Assembly: GCA_964035575.1 (NCBI GenBank)
Contig: OZ037916.1
Location: forward strand, 744,001-808,000
Length of the DNA: 64,000 bases
Direction of reading: 5' to 3'
Source: Rhynchopus sp. YZ270_cl-10
Lineage: Eukaryota; Euglenozoa; Diplonemea; Diplonemida; Diplonemidae
Shown: positions 1-11,000 of the stretch, piece after piece
Layout: each line of letters starts with the position of its first letter
How positions within the stretch are numbered: position 1 is the stretch's first letter
Notes under the pieces: generated by a model
Told to the model about the DNA's origin: nothing
The model's input: only the letters and a program-made list of their open reading frames with translations
Database searches by the model: none
Translations under genes and position numbers: made by a program

Positions 1-125
1 TTTTTGGGGCGGTTCCGGACCTCAGACTGCAAAAAAACTGCCTATATCATGAAAAAGACAAAAAAGAACTTTTTGGGGGGGGGGGGGGGGTTTTGAAATC
101 GACCCATATGAAACAACAAAAGGAC

Positions 126-218
126 TGCATGGTTGGGGTCCACCCCGGTGTATAGCCTGTCATTCTACGTGACAGTGTACCAAGGGTACACTGTTACGAG
201 CGGCTGTTGTATTTCAAA
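126..218 (+). repeat. GTACACTG hairpin module with GCATGGTTGG leader
   Basis: A composite dispersed repeat: a leader with GCATGGTTGGGGTCCACCCC, then GGTACACTGTTACGAGCGG and a tail TTGTATTTCAAA. Related copies lie at 14103-14190, 19702-19790, 55585-55645 and 60478-60560; leaderless copies lie at 16190-16228, 19496-19535 and 43889-43930. All are on the + strand. Confidence 0.75.
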
Positions 219-773
219 GCAACCCCGGGAAAAAAATCTGTGTGGGTACGTTCATGAAACAATACCATTTTCCAGAATGCTTTTCCCCTCCTCCTCCTCC
301 TCCTTCCTCTGTTTCGTGTAAAGTGCGTTGTCTCTTTGTCTTGTCACTAACACAGAAATAACCTATATCAACATCAGAGGCTTTGAGGGCTGAGTACTAC
401 TCCCTCTTTGTGGTGTCGATCCGACAAAAAAAAAAAAAACTTTGTTCCGTTTTTTTGGAGCGAAGAGTGATGTGTCGATACACACAAATAATAAAAACAC
501 ATCAAATCTACGCCTTGCTTGTGCGTCCGGTTTAGACAAAAAGAAAAAAATCCTTAGGCGATTGTCGACAACAAAAAGTCGAAACTACAAAACAAAAAGA
601 AGAAGCAAAAGCCATGGTGTAGTCGATGCCAGATGGGAAACGTACGGGAGAGTTAGGTTCCGATCACACCAGTCCACATTATTGATTCGTTTTGTGCTTT
701 TATCCGGATGGCTGGCATCGTACGTGGGTCAGTTGGAGGTGTCTGCATCAACAACTACAGGTTATTCTTATTT

Positions 774-811
774 AAAGGTGACTAAGCTTGAGAGGCTTAG
801 GTTCATCTTTC
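774..811 (+). repeat. CTAAGC hairpin module
   Basis: A 38-bp copy with arms GGTGACTAAGC and GCTTAGGTTCATC around the loop TTGAGAG. The same module recurs at least 15 times in the window, always in this orientation and usually followed by a T-rich tract. Confidence 0.75.
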
Positions 812-2820
812 TTTGAACAGATGGATGTGTACGAGATGCGCATTCATCTTACATTTTTCTTTATTTGGGGGTAGGGTTTTTTTATACACTATTCGGAGTG
901 AGGGGTGAAAGGTGATCACACCCTGTCGCTGTCCAAAAAATTGTCAACATCTTCGACAAACACAAACGGTTGTTTCACCCACGCTCCCCCTTCCTTCTTC
1001 AAGATGTGTCTGTGTGGCGCACTCATTTTTTTTTTTTTTTTTGTTATTTTCCGCCCCTGTTTGTATCTGTGCAATTATGCTAAAGTAAAGTATGGTACGC
1101 AAAACTATTGATTGAAATTATTTTAAAAATATACACCTTTTTGTGAGATGTGTACAAAGAGGCACACTAATCTTACAGTCTTGTCTCCTTTTCCCCCCCT
1201 TCCCACTTTCTTTCATCCTCCTTCCCCTTCTCCCCTCACCCTCACCCCTGCTGCTTACTTACCTCCATCAGGGTTGTGTTGTTTGTTTTTTCCGTCTTTC
1301 CAAAGATGACTAAATCTGAGGTGCTTAGGTTCACCTTGTTCGATAGTATATGCAGCTTGGGAGAGATGGCACAGTGCTTGTAGGTTGTCTGCATATTATC
1401 AAATTCACTTTATTTTTGAGACCAAGGGCCAAGTGACGACAGGTTTAGGTCGATCTTCTTAACTTTTTCATTTTACTTTTATGATAGTCCTCTGAACATA
1501 TTTTTCATGAAGGAAATATGGGAACATTTTTATTGATCCCTCCTATGCAATCAATTTACTGATTCATGATAGTCCTTTGAACATATTTTTCATGAAGACT
1601 TAGGGGGCGGCAGAGACACCTTTTTTTCAGCCTCTTTTTCAAAGCGTTAATTAAAACGCTTTTCCTTCAATTGGCTTGCGTACACTATAATACTGTCAAA
1701 ACTGCCCCCCTTTTTTTTAGGTGACTAAGCACGAGAGGCTCAGGATCATCTTATAAACTTTTCTTCTTTTTTACAAACCAGAGTCCCTAATGTCTCATCT
1801 CTGCTGGGCTCTTTGGGAACGAGGTGTGCCGTCTGTGAGAAATGCTGTGCCTTCTCAAAAAGATGGCATTGTTGGGCAGCCGGAAGCTACCTTTTTCTTT
1901 TTCTCTTTTTTTGGGCAGGGTGATTTGTCGATAACCAAAACAACAACACAACCCGCAATCTAACCTGATTTCCAACTTTGGGACCAAAAAGAAAACCTCC
2001 GGGTACCAGTGGCGCCGGCTGCCAAAAAAAAAAAAAAAAAAAATCAACGGATGGTCAACGCCACGCTTACTTCGGGTAGGTTCCAGTGGAAGAAAAAAAT
2101 AATAATAAAATCCTCCCCTTTTTTGTAGATGACAAAGCACAGAGAGCTTATGTTCATTTTGACCCACTTTTTTTCCTCCGCACATGCCTGTATCGTTCTC
2201 TCTCAAGTGTATGCATTTTTTTTTTTTGTTGTCCACTTCAGTTTTTTTTTTGAATGTGGTACTGAGGAAAGAAATTCATTCTCTTTTTTTTTGTCAGCAA
2301 AATTGAAATTTCCGTTGACAAAAAGAAAAGAAATCTTGTTCACAAAAAAAACACTCTGAAATACTTACAAACGATTTTTTTTTTTGGGTGGGGTTTTTGG
2401 TAGGGGGTTGAGGGGTATTGTTCCTTCTTATTCTTTAAAAAAATATAAAGACAGCAAAATGCGATGCGTTGTGCAAAACAAAAACAAAAAACCATTTGTA
2501 TGGAAAAATAAAAGAGATGTCTTCTTTTTTTACACAAAACCCCATTCTTCCTATTCCAAGGATATGTTTTCATTGTCAAATCGTCGACAAAAAAAAAAAT
2601 GTTCAAGTTGTAGAGTGCTGGACACAGCAACTTCATTTTTTATGTGCAAGTAGCAGGGGTTTCTGAAGGCCTCATCACCGGACTGGGCGTCTGGCTCTCC
2701 CTCTCGATCTGTGGGCTGAACTCCTCCCCTGAGACATCGCTCGCCGCATTCAGAATCCGCCCCACACACTTATTGCTCAACCCCCCCCACCCCCCCCACC
2801 CACCCACCCCACCCCACCCC

Positions 2821-2826
2821 TCTCAG
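2821..2826 (+). promoter_or_regulatory. Candidate spliced-leader acceptor
   Basis: TCTCAG closes a C-rich tract of about 45 bases and lies 77 bases upstream of the ATG at 2903. The call rests on position and composition only. Confidence 0.35.
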
Positions 2827-2902
2827 GTACACAAAGAACGGCCTGCCCTACCCTTTCTTCCCTCTCCTCCCTCCCCCTTTTTTTCTTAACCTTTCTAACA
2901 CC

Positions 2903-5900
2903 ATGTCTCGGGCAGGCATGGGGGTGCCAACTGACGAGCATCTACGGTACTACTCCCCTCCACGCAACACCCTCACCGCCTCTGTGGTCGAGGCGTCCCG
3001 CACCGCTTCCACCACCCCCGTCGCGACGGAGCGCCCCCAGCCGTTGCACTCTGCACTGAAGACACATACCACGTCGTATACACCACCGAGGACGTCAGCG
3101 TCACCTTCGCCTTCGCCTGCAAGATCGTCTCGGGTGGTGCGGGAAGGGAGTATAGGGGGGCTTTATGGAGGGCGTGCGGGGATTAGCAGTCCTCTGACGG
3201 ATTCTGCTATTCGGCGGGTGGTTCAGTTGGAGCAGACCCTCGCAGCGCTGCAGATCGACAACGAAGCCCTGCGCGCACAGCTCTCCGAGAGCCAACGCAA
3301 GCACGACCACGATATCTCCCTCATCCGCGAACTCCGCGACGTCTCTGTTGCTGCCAGCCTCCGCTCCACCCAGGTCACCCGAGAGCTCGACACTGCGATG
3401 ACCACCATGAAAAGCCTCCGAAACGAGCTTCTCCGCACCCAAACCGAGCATGCTCAAGAACTAGCCGAAAAAGACCTCGACTCTACACACCTCTCCCTCA
3501 CCCAGGACTCTCTGAAGACCACCGAGGCGACTCTCGCAATGGCCGAACAAGCTTTGGTCGCTTCTCTTGAACAACGCGCGCTTTTACAGAACGGTGCCTC
3601 CGAAGCTAGTGGGCAGGTCACATACCTGAAGGACACCTTGGAGAAGGAAGGGGCAGTACGGAGGCATGCGGAGATGTTAGCCGCGTCGTTGCAGGCGACC
3701 GTGACGGGGTTGCAGACAGAGCTGCAGGGGCAGGCCGATGTGGAGCAGGCGTTGCGACAGCAGCTTATGGCACAGAGGACGTCGAGGTCGTCCTTTTCGT
3801 CGTCATGCGTCTCCGCGTCAGACCGTCTCCCACAATCCCCCACAAGCAACGAACAGGCCTCCGCGCTAGCCTCTGCAAGCTTCAGAGCATCTACCCAAGC
3901 ATCCCAACCCCCGCTCATTGCGTTGCAACAAATCGCTCGCGCAGTGGTGTCTGCCTTAGAATCGGATGGAGGCTTTTCAATCTACGACGACAGCGTACGC
4001 CGCGCAGTCGAACAACTCAGCAGCCTGCTCCTCATGAAAGACGGTCGTGGAAAGAGCGAACGCAATGTCGACACCGTTATCGACAGTGTCTCTATTCTGA
4101 GCCGTTCCCTACGCAACACTATCGCTACTGCAGATACCAACGCCGTTCAAGGTCTTGCCGCACGCCTCGCACAGACAACCGAACACCACGAAGCTGCGTT
4201 GCGTGAAGTAGCAAGCCTTAAGGTGCAAGCTGTGGAAGGGGCTATCAAGGTGCAGGAGGCACAGACGTCGGTGTTTGCTTTGCAGGGGGAGGTGGATGCG
4301 CTAAAGGCATCTTCCAATGATGACAGAGCGCCAACAGAGGAGCTGGAAGCGGCAATCACAGAGATGCACGACGAGCTTGCATCATCACACCGCGACGAAC
4401 AGCAAACCGCTGCACTCCGCGCCCGCGTCGCAGAGCTAGAAGCAAAACAAGAAGACCACACCCGCCTAGCGGCAGAGCTCGAATCCCTCCTCTCCTCCCG
4501 CAAAGAAGACGATACCCGCACCGCCCTCCTCACCAAAAAGGTGTCCGAACTCCAATCCAACCTAGAGCTCTCCGCCCTCCTCCAAGAGGAGGCAGTAGCA
4601 AAGGAAGAGATGCTGCAAAATATGCTCAAAGAAAATGAGGCACGATCGCGGCTTCGCGTTACGGAGTTGGAAACGGAATGTGAAGAGCATCGGAGGAATA
4701 TGGAGGCATTCAAACAGGCGGGCGCATTGAGTCATAAAGTGTCTGAGATGCAGTCCACGTTGGAGCTTGCAGCGCTTCGTGAGGAGGATTCAACTGAGAA
4801 GATTAAAGAGTTGGAAAATCGGTTGGAGACGTCAGAAATGGAGATCTCAAGACATGAGGAGGTGGATGAGGTTGCAGCTCTGCAGCGCCGTGTTGTTGAG
4901 TTAGAAGCTGCGCTTTCTAAAGCAGGTGGTGGACATAAAATACACGAAGCCGTCGCACAACGTGACCAAGCAGAACGTGTTGCAGAACGTTTCGTTCTCG
5001 AAGGAGTCTCAGAGGTACACTCCCTCCACGATATAAAAGAACAACGTAACCAAGCGGAACGTGCTGCAGAAGGGTATGCCATGATAGAGGGTGTCCGCGA
5101 AGAACGTTCCCTTCAAGACATGAGAGATCAGCGTGATCAGGCAGAACGTCTTGCGGCAGATGTGGTGCGGGAAGGGCTGCAGAGAGACAACTCACTGCAG
5201 GAGATGCAGTCCCAAAGAGACCAGGCTGAGACGTTAGCAGAATCGATGTCGCATCAAAACGACTCTCTCAATGATATAAAAGAACAACTCAATCAAGCCG
5301 AAAAGCTGGCCTCTACTCTCGCAGACGAAGGGGAACAACAGAACAACTCACTCCAAGACATACAACAACAACGGGATCAGGCTGAACGGATCGCAGAGAC
5401 CCTGGTAGAAGATGGGCTGCGAGACGCAAAGGAAAGGGACAGCTCGCTCCAGGATATGAAGGAACAACGGGATCAGGCGGAACGGATTGCTGAAACCCTC
5501 GCAGACGTGGGAGAGGCTAGGGATGATATGAAAGAGCAAAGGGATCAGGCAGAACGGATCGCAGAGGTCTTAGTGGTGGATGGGATGCGAGACGCGAGGG
5601 AGCGGGACAGCTCGCTCCAGGATATGAAGGAACAGAGGGATCAGGCGGAACGGATTGCTGAAAGTGCGGCAATGTCGAATATACAAGAGAGCAACTCCCT
5701 CCAGGACATGCGGGAGCAGCGTGACCAGGCTGAGAGGATAGCGGGAGGACTCGTCGAGGAATTAGAAGACCACGCACAGTCGTCGTCGACAGTTGTGAAG
5801 ACCCTCCGCGAGCAGGTCGAGCAGTTGGCCTCAGACAATTCTGTCTTACAGGAACAACGCGACCAAGCGGAACGCGCTCTGAACAGAGCCATTGAAGATG

Positions 5901-5935
5901 AAGAACACCCAGAGATCTTCCCGACTGTCGATTGA
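2903..5935 (+). CDS. Giant coiled-coil protein with QRDQAER repeats
   Basis: An unrecognised 1010-residue protein in a single exon. After a Ser/Thr/Pro-rich head (about residues 1-95), nearly the whole chain is Glu/Gln/Arg/Ala-rich heptad-like helix, with no globular domain I can name. The last third (about 685-995) holds eleven copies of a QRDQAER-type motif, mostly spaced 24-34 residues and often preceded by SLQDM. This suggests an elongated scaffold or filament. The ATG follows ACACC and lies downstream of a pyrimidine tract ending in AG at 2826. It is the first of 18 co-oriented genes. A flagellar or cytoskeletal role fits the RPGRIP1-like neighbour but is inference; coiled coils resist assignment by composition. 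Confidence 0.88.
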   Translation: MSRAGMGVPTDEHLRYYSPPRNTLTASVVEASRTASTTPVATERPQPLHSALKTHTTSYTPPRTSASPSPSPARSSRVVREGSIGGLYGGRAGISSPLTDSAIRRVVQLEQTLAALQIDNEALRAQLSESQRKHDHDISLIRELRDVSVAASLRSTQVTRELDTAMTTMKSLRNELLRTQTEHAQELAEKDLDSTHLSLTQDSLKTTEATLAMAEQALVASLEQRALLQNGASEASGQVTYLKDTLEKEGAVRRHAEMLAASLQATVTGLQTELQGQADVEQALRQQLMAQRTSRSSFSSSCVSASDRLPQSPTSNEQASALASASFRASTQASQPPLIALQQIARAVVSALESDGGFSIYDDSVRRAVEQLSSLLLMKDGRGKSERNVDTVIDSVSILSRSLRNTIATADTNAVQGLAARLAQTTEHHEAALREVASLKVQAVEGAIKVQEAQTSVFALQGEVDALKASSNDDRAPTEELEAAITEMHDELASSHRDEQQTAALRARVAELEAKQEDHTRLAAELESLLSSRKEDDTRTALLTKKVSELQSNLELSALLQEEAVAKEEMLQNMLKENEARSRLRVTELETECEEHRRNMEAFKQAGALSHKVSEMQSTLELAALREEDSTEKIKELENRLETSEMEISRHEEVDEVAALQRRVVELEAALSKAGGGHKIHEAVAQRDQAERVAERFVLEGVSEVHSLHDIKEQRNQAERAAEGYAMIEGVREERSLQDMRDQRDQAERLAADVVREGLQRDNSLQEMQSQRDQAETLAESMSHQNDSLNDIKEQLNQAEKLASTLADEGEQQNNSLQDIQQQRDQAERIAETLVEDGLRDAKERDSSLQDMKEQRDQAERIAETLADVGEARDDMKEQRDQAERIAEVLVVDGMRDARERDSSLQDMKEQRDQAERIAESAAMSNIQESNSLQDMREQRDQAERIAGGLVEELEDHAQSSSTVVKTLREQVEQLASDNSVLQEQRDQAERALNRAIEDEEHPEIFPTVD

Positions 5936-6482
5936 ACTGATCGATGATTTTTTGTCGAAATTTTTCACGCTTTTTTTTAAATTCCTTTTTTAATCGTAAG
6001 TGGTGCAACTGCCATACAGACAGTCTTCACTGTCCAGGTGTGTTTTTTTGTTTTTTTTTGTAACAAAATCCTTTGTAACGGGTGGGATATTAGGGGGAGG
6101 GAGGGATGTTCTGGAACGAATCGCCATATAAACGAATCTGTAGAGACAGTGCAGTAGAGGGAAGGGGTGTGATAGTGAAGACACGCGATGTTGCCGGCTT
6201 AACTCAGGCCACAAAGCTTCCCCCTTTTTTGCACTGTCAACTTTTTTTATTGCAGTACAGTCAAAAAGTTTTCTGTTTTCCTTTTTTTTTGTTTCTTTTT
6301 TTGTGTTTGTGTCAAAATACTAGTTTTGTTTCATGGAGAAAAAAAAAGGGCGTTAGTTGCGCCAAATTCTTCTCGATTTTTCCATGTTTATTATGTTATT
6401 GCCCACCTTTGTTCGAAACCACAGGTCCATCAAGTTGCGCTCTATTAGCTACCAAAGGTGTTTTGCAATAATGTTTTTTTTT

Positions 6483-6552
6483 CCCGGGGTTCGATAACCC
6501 ACGGAGTGTCAGTGCCTGCGTCCCAGAGGCGTTTGCACTATCAACTTCACTT
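6483..6552 (+). repeat. CAGAGG hairpin module with T-arm-like leader
   Basis: It has GGTTCGATAACCC, then AGTGCCTGCGTCCCAGAGG, then CGTTTGCACT and the tail ATCAACTTCAC. AGTGC pairs with GCACT around the CCAGAGG loop. Close relatives lie at 13560-13615, 19553-19605, 36838-36915, 43948-44000, 60306-60350, 60741-60785 and 62482-62555, and one sits inside the intron at 42097-42150. Confidence 0.75.
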
Positions 6553-7449
6553 TTTTTTCCTCAATTTCAAACCAATGTATGCGATTTGATAGAAGGTTCG
6601 GGATGTGTCTGTTTTTGTCCAGTTTCTGTTTATCACCAAAAAAAAACCCAAAATTCTGTAAAAAAATACAGTATTTTGTGTTTCGTTATTTCGACCCCCG
6701 GCTCAAAAAAAAAAAACGCAACTGAACAAACAAAAACACATTTGTTGGAAACAACTTTCCCCGTTCTTCAGAAGTTTTTCTTTCTCTTTCTCTCCAGATT
6801 CTTCTTTCGAGGGTGATGTTAAGGTGACTAGGCGGGGCTTTTGAACATCTTACCAAAACCTTACTCCTGTGGTATGGCTGAAGGGGTGATTCGCGCTTCT
6901 TGCGCACTTTTCCCTCATGCACAAAAAAAAATTTTTTTTGAGGGTTGAAACGCACTTCTTGCGCACTTTTTGCGTCCCTCACCATTCAGCTACACCATCC
7001 TGTTTCTTCTTTTCAATTTTCTTATGCTGGTGGACAAAACTCCATCTTTCGATTGAAAAGAATATCTTAATCATTTTCAATCTTCTTATGTGTACGCACA
7101 TGAGGCATATTCATATGTCAACCTCTCTCTTTTTGATGTACAGCTCCATTCAGCTCTTTCATCATTTACAAGCGTTATGTTTTTTAAGGTGACTTCGCAC
7201 AAGAATTTTCCTTTGGTCATCTTGCAAACTTTTTTTTTTTTAGGTACACCGCCACGGGCTTTGTATTTCAAGTCAACTTTCCCCTTCCCCCCTTTGTGCT
7301 TTCACCCCCCTTTGAGGGTCAATGCACCTTACGAACACCTTTACAAAAAAAAACTTTACTTTCGTTTCTTTCTCCCTTTTTTACGCTAACGGTCGAACCC
7401 AAAATGACCACGTCCCAAGAAATCAACTGCCCACCTCCTTTTTTTTTAT

Positions 7450-7616
7450 GTCACCTCATGAAATGAAGGAGGAAATAGAAACAACACACTTTGCGGTTCT
7501 AGGGACGAACCGCGCTGACAGAGCCACTCCTCACCAAACAGGTCGAGGTGTGTGCGTTTCACCACAACCTCTCTCCCATAGGGTTTTATCGTGTGATGAG
7601 TGTTAAGTTTCTATTT
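7450..7616. repeat. Repeat K, copy 1
   Basis: A 167-bp sequence starting GTCACCTCATGAAATGAAGG and ending GTTTCTATTT. A second copy at 34525-34685 is about 90% identical, differing mainly by short indels. It contains inverted GAAATAGAAAC / GTTTCTATTT and no open frame. It could be a MITE or a small RNA-derived repeat; the sequence does not decide. Confidence 0.7.
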
Positions 7617-7716
7617 TTAGGCATATCAGATGTCATCCTCGAAACTGATGTAGGACCGCATGGTTAGGGGGGAATCTGCTTCCAGATCCTACCGCAGACA
7701 TTCCTTTTCAATTTAG

Positions 7717-7810
7717 AGTAGTCCAAAATATGGTTTGTCGTCCAACAAAAAGGCGCCAAAAAAATTGCTAATAAACCCGCCGAACTCTGAACACCAAGTT
7801 TGGAATACTG
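7717..7810. mobile_element. Small foldback element (AGTAnTCCAAAA family)
   Basis: The arms AGTAGTCCAAAAT and GTTTGGAATACT are roughly inverted. A similar arrangement with AGTACTCCAAAATGTG and TTTGGAATACC lies at 24913-25004. Both contain GGCG-CCAAA stretches. No transposase is present. It is a weak MITE-like call. Confidence 0.4.
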
Positions 7811-8017
7811 CATCCTCCTCTGCAGTTGTCCATGATGTACCTTTCCGCACAAAGCCCCCCCAACACCCCAACACACACCCCTCTACAGGGATCCGGATCT
7901 CCCCCATCCCCATCCCTAAATCTATACACATCTGTTTTTTTCCTTTGGGGGACTCTTTCATCTTACCAACGTTTCGTCCTTTTTCTTTTTTTCCCCCCCA
8001 TTTTGTTTTGCATTTCT

Positions 8018-8019
8018 AG
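8018..8019 (+). promoter_or_regulatory. Candidate spliced-leader acceptor
   Basis: A T/C tract of about 40 bases ends in CATTTCTAG, giving a 38-base leader before the ATG at 8058. Confidence 0.4.
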
Positions 8020-8057
8020 TACGTCCACCCCGAGGCGTTCGTTGCACTCTTTTAAAA

Positions 8058-11000
8058 ATGCGGCGGGTCCACCCAATGACCCGCTCTGGTAGTGGGGTGA
8101 CAGAGGAAGACCGGAACAAACAGTTGGAAGATCAACTCTTACGTATGAAGGAGGAGGTCGCAGAGTTGAAACAGGACAAAAACAGCCTTTCCGAAGAGAA
8201 CCGAGGGATGGCCCTACACCACCAGAAGGTCCTCGATTTGGTACGAGGCAATAAAGCTGCCGCATTGGAAATGATTCCCGCAGAGTTTCTTACGAAAGAC
8301 AAAGGGATGGAGGAATACATCAAACAGCTGCAGGCGAAGGTGGGGGACCTGAAGAAGAGCAACCGCCGCTTCTCCGAGAGCAACGAAAAACTCAAATCCC
8401 GGGTCAAAACGGCGTCGCGGGGCACCGTACCGAGCCGCTTCCTCGGGGACCGCAAACCGCACACCGAGACTCTTCGCAACAAGAGTGCACCGCGTCTTAC
8501 CTCCTCCTCCTCCACCTCTCGCAGCACATCTGGTCCTGGACGTACTACATCCTCTCACGAAACAGAATCAACCAAGCCAGCAAGCCTTCAAGCACATTCC
8601 ATTTCCTCTGCTCATCCACTTTCCCGTGGAGATCCTTCTGCGGCATCGCGTATGGAGATACAACAGGTTAACTCACCTAATTGGGATAATTTGTCGCCGT
8701 TGATGGGGGAAAAGAAGAGTGTCTCCTTTGGGACAACGTTGGGCCCTGCCACAGCGGCAACTATGTCGCAAAGCATGGGGACGGTAGCCGCACAGCCGAG
8801 CTCTGCACAGTATGTGTCATCGTCGCATTTGGAGAAGCCGGCTGCTATTCATTCACCTCCGGTGTTTCCTTCGTATTCTGGGTCGCATTCTGCAGTGGTG
8901 CAAGGACCACATGCGCACAGTCAGGTGGAAACGCTAATACAACAAAGCGACGCAGCATTAACCAACAAAAGCAATGTAATCTATCATCTAGAGTCTTTGG
9001 TCATAGGGTTAAAGGAGAAGCTTGAGGCCTCTGAGGCGCTTCTCATGGATATGCAGGATGAAGTATTGCAATACAAAACCGAAAGAGATGAAGCAGTGAA
9101 AACACGAGATCTGCTCCGCCGAGAAACCGATGTTCTCGTAGAAGAGCGAGACTATGCGGTGCGTGCAAAGGCTAAACTTGATTCGGATATCATTGTTCTC
9201 ACAGATGAAACAAATGCGCTAAAAAACGAACGGAAACGACTGACCGACGATTATGAAAACCTTACTCAGAGACATCGTAGTGAACGCAGCCGTTCTGACA
9301 AATTGGAGCATGAAAAACACGGGAATTTTGAAGAGTTGCAGCAAAGTTTGAAGGAAAAATCTGCGGCGTTGATTCTGTTAGACAGAAAGGGGAGGGAGAG
9401 TGAACAGAAGATTAAGGTACTGCATTCGACCAACGTCGATATGTTGCAGGAAATGCAGAAGCTGTCTTCGCACCTCAACCAACAGCAGATCCTCACCAAG
9501 GAAAAGGAGGGGGAACTGGAACAGATGCGGCTTACCAACGAAGGGCATGAATCGGTGGTGGAACAGTTCCATCAACTACGCGAGGAGTACATTCTATTAC
9601 AACGTGAGCATACTGCCTCCCTAGACCGTGTACTGTCTACAAAGAATATAACCGAAGATGACGCAAGGCGGCAGCACAGTGCAGAAGTATCTTCCCTCAA
9701 GCAAACCATCTCGAAGTGGGAGGCTGCGTCGAAAACGCAGTTCAAACAGTATCAGATTACGGTACTGCGGCTTTCTGATGCAACACAAAAGGCGGCCTCT
9801 TTGGAAAGGGAACTGCAGGATCTGCAACAACAACACACAACATTGGGGGCTGAAACGCAGCAATTGAAGAACAAAATCAAGCTGCTATTCATTTATAAAC
9901 AGAATACAGAAGGGGAAGAGGAGGCTCTTGACGAAGATAAAATTGCTGAAATCGTTATGGCAATGGAGATTGTTGAGCGAGGGAAAGGGATACGGTCTAT
10001 GTCCGACATGGTCAAACAGTTCACCGGGGAGGAGAGGGAAGATGCCTTGGTACAGCTGCAACAACGGAATGAGGCGTTACAGAGGGACCTGGTCGTGCTG
10101 AATACTTCAAACAAACAACTAAAGGTTCGTCTCGCGTCTGCAGAAGATGAGACCAAACGGCAGGTCTCCCTCGCAGCAGTCAAGCTTCAAGAAGGTGAAA
10201 AAATCCTTCGCAACAAAAACAACGAAGCACAACGTGTCGTCAAAGTCCAAACCGAGCGTATCGAAAACCTCAAGAAAAACATCAACAGCCTGGTACGCTA
10301 CGGAGACGACCTCCACAACGCCACTGCACCTTCCCCTGGAGGCGTTTCTACAGTCCCCTCTATCGGGTCGTCGTTGTCCTTGCACTCAGAGGTTGGTCCT
10401 AATGATAATATTCTTCAGATTTCATTCCGTCTTCTCCATTTCGTATCAGAGACGGTAGCAAAAGAATTATTCGCCCCTGCAGGAGAAAAGCCGCCCAGTG
10501 TGCATTGTACCCTCGATTTCTTTGATTTTGAAACAGTAGCAACGCAAGAACACTTTCTTCAAAGATCGATCAAAGATGAAGGCTACTTCTTACCATATGA
10601 GGTCGATTTTGATGCGCATTTTGTTTACAAAATCACGGAAGGGAGTGATATTTTAGACTATCTTAGTCAAAAGCGATGCGCGCTGCGTCTTTCTCGCGGT
10701 GGTATTGCTGAAGACGGACCTGGTATTGGAGAAGGCCTGCTCAGCCTCGCACCCCTTCTTTCAAGCGAAGGCAAACACTTTGCGGGTGGGAAAATAGCGC
10801 TTCATACACCGACCACCCAAAAGGGGCATGTCTCTGCAGTGGTTGCTTATGTGGATGTTGTGGTGAAGGTGAAGAGACCGTTCTCCTTTACCACTGTACC
10901 ACGCAGGGCAGAACGCTTTCCAATCGACGACTTTGCGCTCGCAGAAGTGGACGGAATGGCGAACATTGCGAGGGAAGATGCTGACGGTGTCGTTCCTCAT

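Larger units (their letters stand above)
1..2902. other. Repeat-rich intergenic region, no supportable gene
   Basis: I see no gene here. The + strand is full of T and C runs, with a long G run near 67-90. Short hairpin modules, all in + orientation, lie at about 126-218 (GTACACTG type with its GCATGGTTGG leader), 774-811, 1302-1340, 1718-1760 and 2126-2160 (CTAAGC type), and 1146-1178 (GATGTG type). A 33-bp direct repeat occurs at 1481-1513 and 1566-1598. A C-rich tract at 2779-2826 ends in AG and is a candidate trans-splice acceptor for the next gene. Open frames near 442-816 are lysine-rich, low in complexity and unsupported. Confidence 0.6.
5936..8057. other. Intergenic region with hairpin modules and two small repeats
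   Basis: No gene is seen. Contents: a CAGAGG-type hairpin module at 6483-6552 whose start (GGTTCGATAACCC) resembles a tRNA T arm; degraded CTAAGC-type modules near 6820-6855 and 7187-7232; a GTACACTG-type remnant at 7240-7285; repeat K at 7450-7616; a MITE-like foldback at 7717-7810; and a pyrimidine tract ending in AG at 8019. Confidence 0.55.

Noticed and set aside
442-816. 124-codon open frame on the + strand
   Set aside because: Lysine-rich low-complexity start, runs into a CTAAGC module, no domain, no G/C bias at third positions.
6483-6500. Possible tRNA gene from the GGTTCGATAACCC motif
   Set aside because: No acceptor, D or anticodon arm can be built around it; the motif belongs to the repeat module.
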